From: Elusimicrobia bacterium RIFOXYB2_FULL_49_7
GTDB taxonomy: Bacteria > Fibrobacterota > OXYB2-FULL-49-7
Assembly: GCA_001800515.1 (NCBI GenBank)
Contig: MGVN01000144.1
Location: forward strand, 36,205-71,406
Direction: 5' to 3'
DNA length: 35,202 nt
How positions within the stretch are numbered: position 1 is the stretch's first letter; every line of letters begins with the position of its first letter. Shown piece by piece: positions 25,701 through 31,457 of the stretch. The translations under genes were made by a program, and so were the position numbers. A model generated the notes under the pieces. It worked only from the letters and a program-made list of their open reading frames with translations. It was not told the DNA's origin and did not search any database.

Positions 25701-25888
25701 TTGGTAATGCGACCGGTGGCGCTACCGGTAATGACACTGCTGAGCGGCACACCCAGACGACCATTAGCCTCCAGGATGGCATTTACCCGTGCCGTATCAC
25801 AAGCGCCATCTGAACATTCTTCTGAGAAGAGAAAAGAAGGAAATACAGCAAGAGCAGCCAATCCGAAGATTGATACGAATAGCTTCAT
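22757..25888 (-). CDS. Large secreted leucine-rich-repeat, LamG and Por-type sorting-domain protein
   Basis: 1043 residues from the ATG at 25888, which follows AAGGGATGTAAG; the longer frame from 26023 has no good signal sequence. A signal peptide (MKLFVSIFGLAALAVFPSFLF) leads into about 25 LRRs of 22-23 residues (N-x-L-x-x-L-P pattern), from residue ~50 to ~690. Next comes a LamG/concanavalin-like domain (about 735-910), with LVHYKFDETVGTIVHDSSG and SVALWFKS. The last 90 residues are a Por/FlgD-Ig domain (NQPNPFNPATAIRYDIPY, TLTVYNMNGQRLATL, GVYAYVLQSG). It is likely a surface or secreted adhesin-type protein. The LRRs have a higher-order 114-residue period. Confidence 0.9.
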   Translation of the reverse strand: MKLFVSIFGLAALAVFPSFLFSEECSDGACDTARVNAILEANGRLGVPLSSVITGSATGRITKLNFQACSLSVLPNDIGALSELKELYVINGTLSALPDTICRLSKLEVLQAYNNRLTQLPDLSALSNLTTLSVATNRLTSLCEFSPLQTRLSILRASSNKITALPSSIGNLTGLIELNLGSDSLSVLPDEMANCTKLKYLYVNNNKLTTLPAWITTLAGLRYLYSGVNRLTALPDLTLLDSLVIVSVNNNQLTQLWNFTPRQTLLTNLIANNNRLTDLPVSVANLKGLYNLNLGYNNLTALPDEIGRCANMQYLSVNNNQLLELPLVISSLSKLSSLNCQYNQLTVLPDLSGLTALTTVVVNNNRLTRLWTFSPSQVKLSVIRAGYNPIAELPANIDCFTALTELNLAYDSLLSLPEELGHCLNLKYLTVNNNRLTSLPASLSHCTQFVSLTCSYNQIPVLPEWRDMDNLTTLLVNNNRLTALPEFGPGQVKLATLRAGYNFITALPASISHLTGLVELNLASDSLSLLPEGIGNFVNLKYLTISNNKLTALPDTLRNLKKLITLALQYNQIPSLPDLSGLDSLTVATVYANKLTALWDFGAGQKKLYYLNASNNRLVSLPPSIGRLTALTNLFFQTNRLGDLPIEITALPLLNAPYFNVTYNQIYCVDSLNGNCNLSDSVRRWLDVKQPNWRTGQVYVGIGRGPLVHYKFDETVGTIVHDSSGNKFDGTLSGAVFLHSDSVSGGSVSLNGGSNYVRVSTKKMNELSAVSVALWFKSNSPRQNGTLFYMADTTASLNGNNFSISHYFGSFVAEQSKISVAQSRDSLLFRTWASPVITDNGWHHLVVTCAGPACSVKVFMDGIESTDYSGHNMFAHPMGLLKNTEIVNCVTLGFTPKPPSAYWDGKFDEFILWGRSLSSEEVLRLYHAYVPETDAAEKRDNHGLPTVFALHQNQPNPFNPATAIRYDIPYRSHAVNRYSTTLTVYNMNGQRLATLVDEMKGPGRYSTQWNGRDAKGRSLASGVYAYVLQSGSFIAQKKMIFVK
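24176..25543 (-). repeat. Four tandem 342-bp (114-residue) LRR super-repeats
   Basis: Inside the LRR gene, equivalent codons recur exactly every 342 bp: units start at 25543, 25201, 24859 and 24517. A partial fifth unit starts at 24175. Each unit is five LRRs (22+23+23+23+23 residues) with its own signature: LPDLSGLDSL-type, then LW.F.P.Q..L..L, then a plain LTGL.ELNL repeat, then LP.E.....LKYL.VNNN, and a final repeat ending in YN. The units have diverged in sequence but keep exact length. Confidence 0.9.
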
Positions 25889-25925
25889 CTTACATCCCTT
25901 TGTAAAATAAATAAGATAGAGAAAG

Positions 25926-25953
25926 AATATAATTCTTTTCTTGAAGTAGTCAA
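25926..25953 (-). promoter_or_regulatory. Promoter of the LRR gene
   Basis: Minus-strand TTGACT (25948-25953) and TATATT (25926-25931), spaced by 16 bp, lie upstream of a leader with AAGGG before the ATG at 25888. Confidence 0.6.
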
Positions 25954-25968
25954 GAAAAAATATATCGG

Positions 25969-26718
25969 CTAAAAAGCAATGCCTGTGGACAGCATCAGGT
26001 AGCGTCGATAAGGAACATCCCAATCATAAAGCGCCCGATAGAGCAAAAAGGTGGTAAAAGTAAAGGTATTGGTCAACGGTAATTCAAAACCTCCGATAAA
26101 ACCCACTCCATTCTGAAAACTGGATGTCGTATAGGTTTTGCCGTTTTGTCCTTCATCCGTAAGACGCTGCAGAATAATCGAGAGATGAAAAGAGGGACCC
26201 GCGCCGGTAAAGAACCGGAAGCGCCGACTTCCCATTCGTGGTGTGAGCAATACGGCATTGAATCCCAGGGAAGCATCCGAGTAACGCTGTTCGATCAGAT
26301 TGGTGAACTCTTCCGAATAGGTCCAAAAGGTCATCATGGGCACCAAGTGGACAAAGGAGAGGCCGGTCAGAATATCGCCTGTCAGCCCGGCGCCAAAGGA
26401 GCGCGCCTTGGGTTCGGATGTGAACCGGCCCTGAAACTGCTGGACCACTGCGACAAAAAGAGAAATGCCATTTACACCGATATGCTGGTTCAAACCGATC
26501 AAATCATAGGCCGTGGCCAGGGCTTTAAGACTGTCCTCGTTGATCTCTCCCTCGTTCTCCTCGTCCTCTCCCTCGTTCTCCTCCGGCACCCTATCATGCT
26601 CATCCACCGCTTTCAGGCTGTCCGGCAAGAGAAGCGTATCACTGTCGGATTCCACGGCAAAACAGGGGACGCAGAAAGCGCACCCGAGGAACAGAAAAAC
26701 AAACAGGACGCGAAACAT
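25969..26718 (-). CDS. Outer-membrane beta-barrel-like protein with acidic insert
   Basis: About 249 residues from the ATG at 26718 (MFRVLFVFLFLGCAFCVPCFA, a signal peptide). The mature N-terminus contains an acidic low-complexity stretch of EENEGEDEENEGE type. About 170 residues of alternating strands follow (GLTGDILTGLSFVHLVPMMTF, FNAVLLTPRMGSRRFRFFTGAG, GFIGGFELPLTNTFTFTTFLLYR), ending near the C-terminal F that many barrels have. TATTAT lies nine nt before the start and there is no Shine-Dalgarno. The LRR gene promoter lies within its 3' end. Its function is unknown. Confidence 0.6.
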   Translation of the reverse strand: MFRVLFVFLFLGCAFCVPCFAVESDSDTLLLPDSLKAVDEHDRVPEENEGEDEENEGEINEDSLKALATAYDLIGLNQHIGVNGISLFVAVVQQFQGRFTSEPKARSFGAGLTGDILTGLSFVHLVPMMTFWTYSEEFTNLIEQRYSDASLGFNAVLLTPRMGSRRFRFFTGAGPSFHLSIILQRLTDEGQNGKTYTTSSFQNGVGFIGGFELPLTNTFTFTTFLLYRALYDWDVPYRRYLMLSTGIAF

Positions 26719-26727
26719 GGGTAAAAG

Positions 26728-26755
26728 ATAATAAAAAGAGAACACGACCGGACAA
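26728..26755 (-). promoter_or_regulatory. Promoter of the barrel-like gene (leaderless-type)
   Basis: Minus-strand TTGTCC (26750-26755) and TATTAT (26728-26733) with a 16-bp spacer. The ATG is 9 nt after the -10, with no Shine-Dalgarno. Confidence 0.45.
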
Positions 26756-26763
26756 GGCAACTG

Positions 26764-27699
26764 CTATAAGCGGATATTGCCCTTTGAATAATCCTGGTAA
26801 GCAAGTTTAAGACCGCTTCCCAAAGAGGTTTTGGGTCGCCAGCCCAACTTCCGCAGTTTGCTGATATCGAGCAGCTTGCGGGGCGTCCCATCCGGTTTGG
26901 AGGGGTCAAACACGATACCTCCCTTATACCCTACCGCCTTTTTCATGGCCTCGGCCAGTTCCCGGATGGTCACCTCCATACCGCTGCCGATATTGATGGT
27001 TTCATTGCCCATATACTCGTTCATGATAAAGACACAGGCATCGGCCAAGTCATCCACATACAAAAACTCACGCTTGGCTTTGCCCGTACCCCAGATGACC
27101 ACCTCCCTTTTTCGGGAGCGCTTGGCTTCATCGAAACGGCGGATCAGAGCGGGAATGACATGCGAATTCATGGCATCGTAGTTGTCGTTGGAGCCGTAGA
27201 GATTGGTGGGCATGCAGGAAATGAAATTGGTATGGTACTGTTTGTTGTAGGCCTCGGTCATTTTGATCCCTGCAATTTTGGCAATCGCATAAAACTCATT
27301 CGTGGGTTCCAACGGTCCGGTGAGAAGATGCTCTTCCTTCATGGGCTGAGGCGCCAGTCGCGGATAAATGCAGGAGCTGCCCAGGAACAGGAGTTTCTTC
27401 ACCCGGTAGATATAGGAACAATGGAAGATATTGTTTTGGATCTGGAGGTTGTTGTAAATAAAATCAGCGGGATAGGTGGAGTTAGCGTAGATACCGCCCA
27501 CCTTGGCTGCCGCAAGAAAGACGTAATCAGGACGTTCCTTTCGGAAAAAACCCTCCACCGCATCCTGATTCTGAAGGTCCAACTCCTTGCTGGAGTGGCC
27601 CAATACATTTTTATAGCCCATCTTTTGCAGGCGGCGGACAATGGCTGATCCGACCATACCGTAGTAGCCTGCGACGTAGATTTTTGCGTTGCGTTCCAT
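26764..27699 (-). CDS. fcl: GDP-L-fucose synthase (GDP-4-keto-6-deoxymannose epimerase/reductase)
   Basis: NADPH-dependent epimerase/reductase giving GDP-L-fucose for surface glycans. 311 residues from the ATG at 27699 ([11 protein letters not shown]); the upstream part of the ORF ([11 protein letters not shown]) is not family-like, and AAAGGAATTCAG provides the ribosome site. The Rossmann start is [17 protein letters not shown]. The SDR catalytic set is present: Ser in [18 protein letters not shown] and Y-x-x-x-K in [32 protein letters not shown] and GRELLYVDD-like [13 protein letters not shown] follow. GDP-mannose dehydratase is not in the window. Confidence 0.96.
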   Translation of the reverse strand: MERNAKIYVAGYYGMVGSAIVRRLQKMGYKNVLGHSSKELDLQNQDAVEGFFRKERPDYVFLAAAKVGGIYANSTYPADFIYNNLQIQNNIFHCSYIYRVKKLLFLGSSCIYPRLAPQPMKEEHLLTGPLEPTNEFYAIAKIAGIKMTEAYNKQYHTNFISCMPTNLYGSNDNYDAMNSHVIPALIRRFDEAKRSRKREVVIWGTGKAKREFLYVDDLADACVFIMNEYMGNETINIGSGMEVTIRELAEAMKKAVGYKGGIVFDPSKPDGTPRKLLDISKLRKLGWRPKTSLGSGLKLAYQDYSKGNIRL

Positions 27700-27758
27700 C
27701 TGAATTCCTTTTTTTATTAAGTGAAAATACATTTTCAGTCAGCACCATGCAATATTCC

Positions 27759-27787
27759 TTGACTTCCAAAATAAATTAGGCAATATT
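27759..27787 (+). promoter_or_regulatory. Candidate promoter of the TPR gene
   Basis: TTGACT at 27759-27764 and AATATT at 27782-27787, spaced by 17 bp. The ATG is at 27818 after AAAAAGGAAGAAAG. Confidence 0.4.
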
Positions 27788-27817
27788 AGCTTTACAGGAT
27801 TCAAAAAGGAAGAAAGC

Positions 27818-28192
27818 ATGAAAGATCTGGAAGCACTCTCTGCGGACGCGGATTACAAACAAGCCATGGAATGGCTTCAGAAGGAAAACGGGCGCGAAGC
27901 GCTTCTTTGCCTTGAAAAAGCGGTCCGTGCCAATCCGGGCCATTACCTTGCCTGGAACAACATCGGGGTTTTGCTCTTTCATGCGAACTTCCGGACGGAA
28001 GCGGAAAAGGCCTTTGAAAAAGCCGTGGCCGCGGAACCGGCTTATCTCGACGCGTATGTGAATCTCTTTTATTGTCATAAGGATCTGAAAAATCAGGCTG
28101 ACGCACGTCGGGTGCTGGACAAAATCCGGGAAATCGATCCCCACTATGCGGAGCTTCCCCAGCTGGAAGCGGCGCTGCCTCCTCAAGCATAG
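27818..28192 (+). CDS. Small TPR protein
   Basis: 124 residues. Three tetratricopeptide-like repeats are visible: one around ALLCLEKAVRANPGHYLAWNNIG, a second around EAEKAFEKAVAAEPAYLDAYVN, and a third, less regular one to the end. No signal or membrane segment is present, so it is cytoplasmic. AAGGAAGAAAG precedes the ATG. Divergent from fcl and 98 bp upstream of argG in the same direction. TPR scaffolds bind other proteins; the partner is unknown. Confidence 0.8.
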   Translation: MKDLEALSADADYKQAMEWLQKENGREALLCLEKAVRANPGHYLAWNNIGVLLFHANFRTEAEKAFEKAVAAEPAYLDAYVNLFYCHKDLKNQADARRVLDKIREIDPHYAELPQLEAALPPQA

Positions 28193-28290
28193 TTCCTTTG
28201 AGCCGGTAAAACGATTGATTTCACCTCCCGCAATTTAAAATATTTCTCCTCTTCGTTAATATCCATTCACCGTTCGGAAAGGAATATCCC

Positions 28291-29499
28291 ATGGGCGAAA
28301 AAGTAGTTTTGGCATACAGCGGCGGCCTCGACACCTCTGTCATCATCCCGTGGCTCAAGGAAACCTACGGATACGATGTCATTGCCTTTGCCGCGGATTT
28401 AGGCCAGGGCGACGACATGAAGGCGCTGGAAAAGAAGGCGCTGAAATCAGGCGCCTCCAAATTTTACGGATATGATTTGTCCAAGGAATTTCTGACTGAT
28501 TTTGTCTGGCCCACGGTTAAGGCGGGTGCGGTTTATGAAAACCGGTATCTTTTAGGCACCTCGTTCGCCCGGCCTCTCATTGCCAAATACCAGATGATGG
28601 TGGCCAAAAAGGAAGGCGCCAAAGCCGTGGCTCATGGCGCCACCGGCAAGGGCAATGATCAGGTCCGCTTTGAATTGACTTATTTCCATTTTGATCCCTC
28701 CATCCGGATTGTGGCCCCCTGGAAAGACGACAAATGGACTATTCGCTCTCGGGAGGATGCCATTGATTACGCTAATGCGCGGGGTATTCCCATTACGGCC
28801 ACTAAAAAGAAGATCTATTCCGAAGACGGCAACCTCTGGCACCTTTCTCACGAAGGGGATGAGCTTGAAGATCCGGCCAAAGAGCCGTTAGACAGGGTTT
28901 TTACCATCAGCAGTCCCATTGAAAAAGCACCCAACAAAGCGGAACATGTGGTTATTGATTTTGTAAAGGGCGTCCCGGTTGCGGTTAACGGCAAGAAGCT
29001 GGATCCGGTTGCACTCATGAAAAAACTGAATGAAATCGGCGCCAAACATGGCGTGGGTCAGGTGGATTTGGTGGAAAACCGGTTGGTGGGCATGAAGTCA
29101 CGCGGGGTCTATGAAACGCCCGGCGGCGCGCTCCTCTATTATGCCCACGATGAATTGGAACATTTGGTTCTGGACCGGGATACGTATCATTACAAGGAAC
29201 TCATCAGCAAGCGGTATGCGGAATTGGTCTATTACGGGCAGTGGTATTCTCCGCTGCGCGAGGCATTGGACGGCTTTGTGGACAAGACCCAGAAAAACGT
29301 GACCGGTAAAGTGATCTTAAAGCTTTACAAAGGGAATATTCGCAGTGCAGGCGTTACCTCGCCCTATTCGCTTTACCTTCATAAAATGGCTTCGTTTACG
29401 GACGACAAAGCCTTTTACGATCAGAAGGATGCCATCGGCTTTATCCGGCTTTTCGGATTGCCTATGGCCACCCAGGCGAGAGTGTCGAAGCGGAAATAA
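28291..29499 (+). CDS. argG: Argininosuccinate synthase
   Basis: ATP-dependent ligation of citrulline and aspartate, the penultimate arginine step. 402 residues of normal length. The PP-loop is [12 protein letters not shown] near residue 5. ATP- and substrate-contact segments follow: [22 protein letters not shown] ([18 protein letters not shown]), [15 protein letters not shown] and [28 protein letters not shown] sets the start. The last codons ([11 protein letters not shown], stop) are duplicated 759 bp downstream (see the direct repeat). Confidence 0.97.
   Translation: MGEKVVLAYSGGLDTSVIIPWLKETYGYDVIAFAADLGQGDDMKALEKKALKSGASKFYGYDLSKEFLTDFVWPTVKAGAVYENRYLLGTSFARPLIAKYQMMVAKKEGAKAVAHGATGKGNDQVRFELTYFHFDPSIRIVAPWKDDKWTIRSREDAIDYANARGIPITATKKKIYSEDGNLWHLSHEGDELEDPAKEPLDRVFTISSPIEKAPNKAEHVVIDFVKGVPVAVNGKKLDPVALMKKLNEIGAKHGVGQVDLVENRLVGMKSRGVYETPGGALLYYAHDELEHLVLDRDTYHYKELISKRYAELVYYGQWYSPLREALDGFVDKTQKNVTGKVILKLYKGNIRSAGVTSPYSLYLHKMASFTDDKAFYDQKDAIGFIRLFGLPMATQARVSKRK
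29455..29498 (+). repeat. 44-bp direct repeat, copy 1 (3' end of argG)
   Basis: Positions 29455-29498 match 30214-30257 in 41 of 44 bases; the final 32 are identical. The copy includes the last 14 codons and the first two bases of the argG stop. The three mismatches are in the first 12 bases. Together the two copies bracket a 759-bp period. Confidence 0.92.
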
Positions 29500-29500
29500 T

Positions 29501-29529
29501 TTGACAAAAGTGCCATCTATCACTATATT
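29501..29529 (+). promoter_or_regulatory. Consensus promoter directly after argG
   Basis: A perfect TTGACA at 29501-29506 and TATATT at 29524-29529, with 17-bp spacer, two bases after the argG stop. It would drive the RNHCP gene, with a leader of about 280 nt. The promoter is at the boundary of the first direct repeat. Confidence 0.6.
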
Positions 29530-29816
29530 TATGGCATGTTGAATCGTGTGATTGTGCTCTAATCCGACACTGACGCTAATTGCGGGTTTAGATCTTTTCA
29601 GATAGTTCTAATTCAGGATTATTTGAAAACGTTTTATTCTCTGCAATCTATTTGTAATTAATCCAAGAAAGCGTTGCATAATATTGATATTGTCAGCTCT
29701 TTGGGGGCTGCTAACATTAAATTCATTTCTGAAAGGCAGGATATTTATGGATCAGGTAACAACTCCTTCTACCAAAAGACACATTTTTACAATTTCTAAA
29801 ATCGAAGGAGTTCGCC
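29530..29816 (+). other. 287-bp untranslated stretch between promoter and RNHCP gene
   Basis: AT-rich, with no convincing gene. A short ORF from ATG 29747 overlaps the RNHCP start and has no recognisable character. A small hairpin, CAGCTC/GGGCTG, lies near 29694-29710. The last 20 bases hold the GGAG ribosome site for the next gene. The long leader may have a regulatory role, but no known riboswitch is recognised. Confidence 0.4.
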
Positions 29817-30191
29817 ATGTCGAACCATTATCAGCGGGAAAACGAAGAACCCGCTGCGTTTATTTGCAACCATTGCCGTAGGACCGTTTTAAACAATCAG
29901 CCCGGCACACATCACAGGAACCATTGTCCCTTTTGCCTTTGGAGCAGGCATTTGGATCACATTCCTGGGGATAGAAAGGCCGGCTGCTTTGGCGCTATGG
30001 AACCCATTGCCATTTGGGTCAAACCCGGAGGTGAATGGTCTCTTATCCATCGCTGTCAGAGCTGTAAGACGGTTCATCCTAACAGGATAGCCGGAGACGA
30101 TAATGAGATGTTGTTGTTATCGTTAGCGGCAAAAGCGTTGGCTAATCCGCCATTTCCACTGGAGTATGTTCTCAGGGATGGGGTACGATAG
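29817..30191 (+). CDS. RNHCP domain protein
   Basis: 124 residues with the RNHCP family signature: FICNHCRRTV near residue 15, HHRNHCPFCLWSRHLD near 32 and RCQSCKTVHPNRIAGDDN near 75. These form two or more CxxC zinc-knuckle-like pairs. The family has no established activity; it probably binds a metal or nucleic acid. GAAGGAG lies 6 nt before the ATG. The gene is alone between the two copies of a 44-bp direct repeat from the argG end, suggesting insertion as a unit. Confidence 0.85.
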   Translation: MSNHYQRENEEPAAFICNHCRRTVLNNQPGTHHRNHCPFCLWSRHLDHIPGDRKAGCFGAMEPIAIWVKPGGEWSLIHRCQSCKTVHPNRIAGDDNEMLLLSLAAKALANPPFPLEYVLRDGVR

Positions 30192-30213
30192 ACAAACAAG
30201 GGTCATCCGAAAA

Positions 30214-30257
30214 GGATGGCCCATTGCCACCCAGGCGAGAGTGTCGAAGCGGAAATA
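30214..30257 (+). repeat. 44-bp direct repeat, copy 2
   Basis: Near-identical to the argG 3' end at 29455-29498. It still reads as the last argG codons followed by TAG, though here it is not attached to argG. The STAS gene promoter follows about 40 bp later. Confidence 0.9.
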
Positions 30258-30298
30258 GGGGCAAACCCGACCAAAGAAGGGATTTGCAATCTTTTTCC

Positions 30299-30328
30299 TT
30301 GACAAAGTTGCTTTTTTATACCTATATA
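30299..30328 (+). promoter_or_regulatory. Promoter of the STAS gene (leaderless-type)
   Basis: TTGACA at 30299-30304 and TATATA at 30323-30328, with an 18-bp spacer. The ATG follows 11 nt later, and an overlapping TATATA at 30325 leaves 9. There is no Shine-Dalgarno. Confidence 0.5.
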
Positions 30329-30339
30329 TAAAAAGCAAT

Positions 30340-30639
30340 ATGATTGACAGCAAACAAAGTGCGACGCTTCAACCCAAGGGACGCATCGTCTCTGTGGGTG
30401 AAAGCCTCCAGGTATCGAAAGATATCCAACAGGCCATCGGCAAGGGCAAAACACATATCCGGCTTGACTTAAGTCAAACACGCGAAATTTCAGGCAGCTT
30501 TGCCGGTTTTTTAGCGGGCATTATTACCCAGTTACGCGCTCTGGGCGGAAAACTGACGATTGAAAATGCCAGCCCTGCCATTGAAGAGGTCCTGAGACTG
30601 GTCGGCTTTGTTGATGTCATTAAGGTCAACCGACACTAA
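30340..30639 (+). CDS. STAS-domain protein (anti-anti-sigma-like)
   Basis: 99 residues forming a single STAS domain. A beta-strand (GRIVSVGESL), a helix, and a second strand (THIRLDLSQTREISGS) are followed by the switch-region helix FAGFLAGIITQLRALGGKL and by ENASPAIEEVLRLVGF. In anti-anti-sigma proteins a D-S-S/T-G segment holds the phosphorylated Ser. Here the segment reads ISGSFAG, so the usual phosphoacceptor context is changed. No anti-sigma kinase or phosphatase is nearby. It could be a divergent anti-anti-sigma factor or a partner in toluene-tolerance/MlaB-like transport. Confidence 0.7.
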   Translation: MIDSKQSATLQPKGRIVSVGESLQVSKDIQQAIGKGKTHIRLDLSQTREISGSFAGFLAGIITQLRALGGKLTIENASPAIEEVLRLVGFVDVIKVNRH

Positions 30640-30666
30640 AGCATAATATCCAAAGCTTCAAAATCA

Positions 30667-30719
30667 GGGGCTTTCGCTCCCAGAACCAAGACGTTCTCCC
30701 TCCAAAGGAACCGGAGAAC
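30667..30719. terminator. Two hairpins between convergent genes
   Basis: GGGG/CTCCC at 30667-30681 on the minus strand forms a bulged stem with a GAAA loop, followed by TGATTTTG. It could end the minus-strand gene at 30765. GTTCTCC (30693-30699) and GGAGAAC (30713-30719) form a perfect 7-bp stem with an inner TCC-AAA-GGA stem. No strong T-run follows either, so this is only a likely termination zone between the STAS gene and the convergent metal-binding gene. Confidence 0.4.
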
Positions 30720-30764
30720 CTTTCATCAATATATAACGATTGTCATAGGCCATCATGGATTCCT

Positions 30765-31187
30765 TTATTTTGAGGTCTCGTTGTCCTGGTTCGCCGGGCA
30801 TTTGACATTTCGGCAATCTTCTTTCTTCATATCCTTTTTACCGGTCACGGGACAAGGTTTCTGGCAGTTGACCTCCTGTTTTTGGCAACATCCCTTTTTA
30901 GGAGTCACGGCGGCGTCCTTACCGACAGGGGTCGCCACTTTCTCAAGCGTAACCCCTTCTTCTTTCATTTTGTCAACATACTTCTTGGGATCTTTATTGA
31001 ATAGAGGAGGACATCCCTGGCAACAAAAATAAACCCGTTCACCCTGATAATCCACATAGATGTCCTTGTTGATGGCGTTTCCCATGACCGGACACAGAGT
31101 TTGGGGAACAGTCTTTTGGACGGTTTCAGCCCCTACTCCATACAAAAAAAGACCCAGAAATGCGGCAATGGCGAGTGTTAATTTCAT
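30765..31187 (-). CDS. Exported cysteine-rich protein with YHS/TRASH-like metal-binding domain
   Basis: 140 residues. A signal peptide (MKLTLAIAAFLGLFLYGVGA) is followed by a TRASH/YHS-like segment (TLCPVMGNAINKDIYVDYQG, then CCQGCPPLFNKDPKKYVDKM) with three Cys positions suitable for metal. The tail has CCQKQEVNCQKPCPVTG and a final CRNVKCPAN. Probably periplasmic metal or metalloid binding. GGAGG sets the start. It is divergent from the ArsC-sigma-54 fusion regulator 270 bp away, which raises the idea of a metal or metalloid link (inference). Confidence 0.75.
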   Translation of the reverse strand: MKLTLAIAAFLGLFLYGVGAETVQKTVPQTLCPVMGNAINKDIYVDYQGERVYFCCQGCPPLFNKDPKKYVDKMKEEGVTLEKVATPVGKDAAVTPKKGCCQKQEVNCQKPCPVTGKKDMKKEDCRNVKCPANQDNETSK

Positions 31188-31199
31188 TTTTTCCTCCGG

Positions 31200-31457
31200 T
31201 TTTAAATATATGTGATATATAAATTAGCAAAAGAAATACCTATCTCTAAAAAAGAGCTATCCTATTATATTAATCGATTAACTCGAAATATGGGTATCTG
31301 TTCAGGTGTATTAAAATAGATGGTTTCAATACACTTTTGTCTCGATAAGACCGTTCTGTTTCGCAGGATAACCCAGCATAGCCGGATAAAACAGGAATCC
31401 GGATAGCTTGAATGAGGAAGCCGTTTTTTCATATCTTTACTTTTCGTATTCAATACC
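31200..31457. promoter_or_regulatory. Divergent regulatory region of the redox operon
   Basis: Between divergent start codons. It contains a 12-bp perfect palindrome TTAATCGATTAA (31270-31281). It also has CCGGAT/ATCCGG (about 31383-31403), a 6-bp inverted repeat spaced by 9 bp. A GG-N10-GC pair at 31394-31407 is compatible only with the two invariant dinucleotides of a sigma-54 promoter. AT-rich inverted ATATAT sequences lie near 31205-31220 beside the minus gene. The ATG at 31458 lacks a Shine-Dalgarno. Confidence 0.4.

Noticed and set aside
29747..29881. 44-codon ORF overlapping the RNHCP start
   Set aside because: No similarity to a known leader peptide and a different frame from the RNHCP gene; only an AGG-like sequence precedes it.
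31394..31407. Sigma-54 promoter for the regulator
   Set aside because: Only the GG and GC invariants are met; the rest does not match TGGCAC-N5-TTGC, so it is not called as a promoter.
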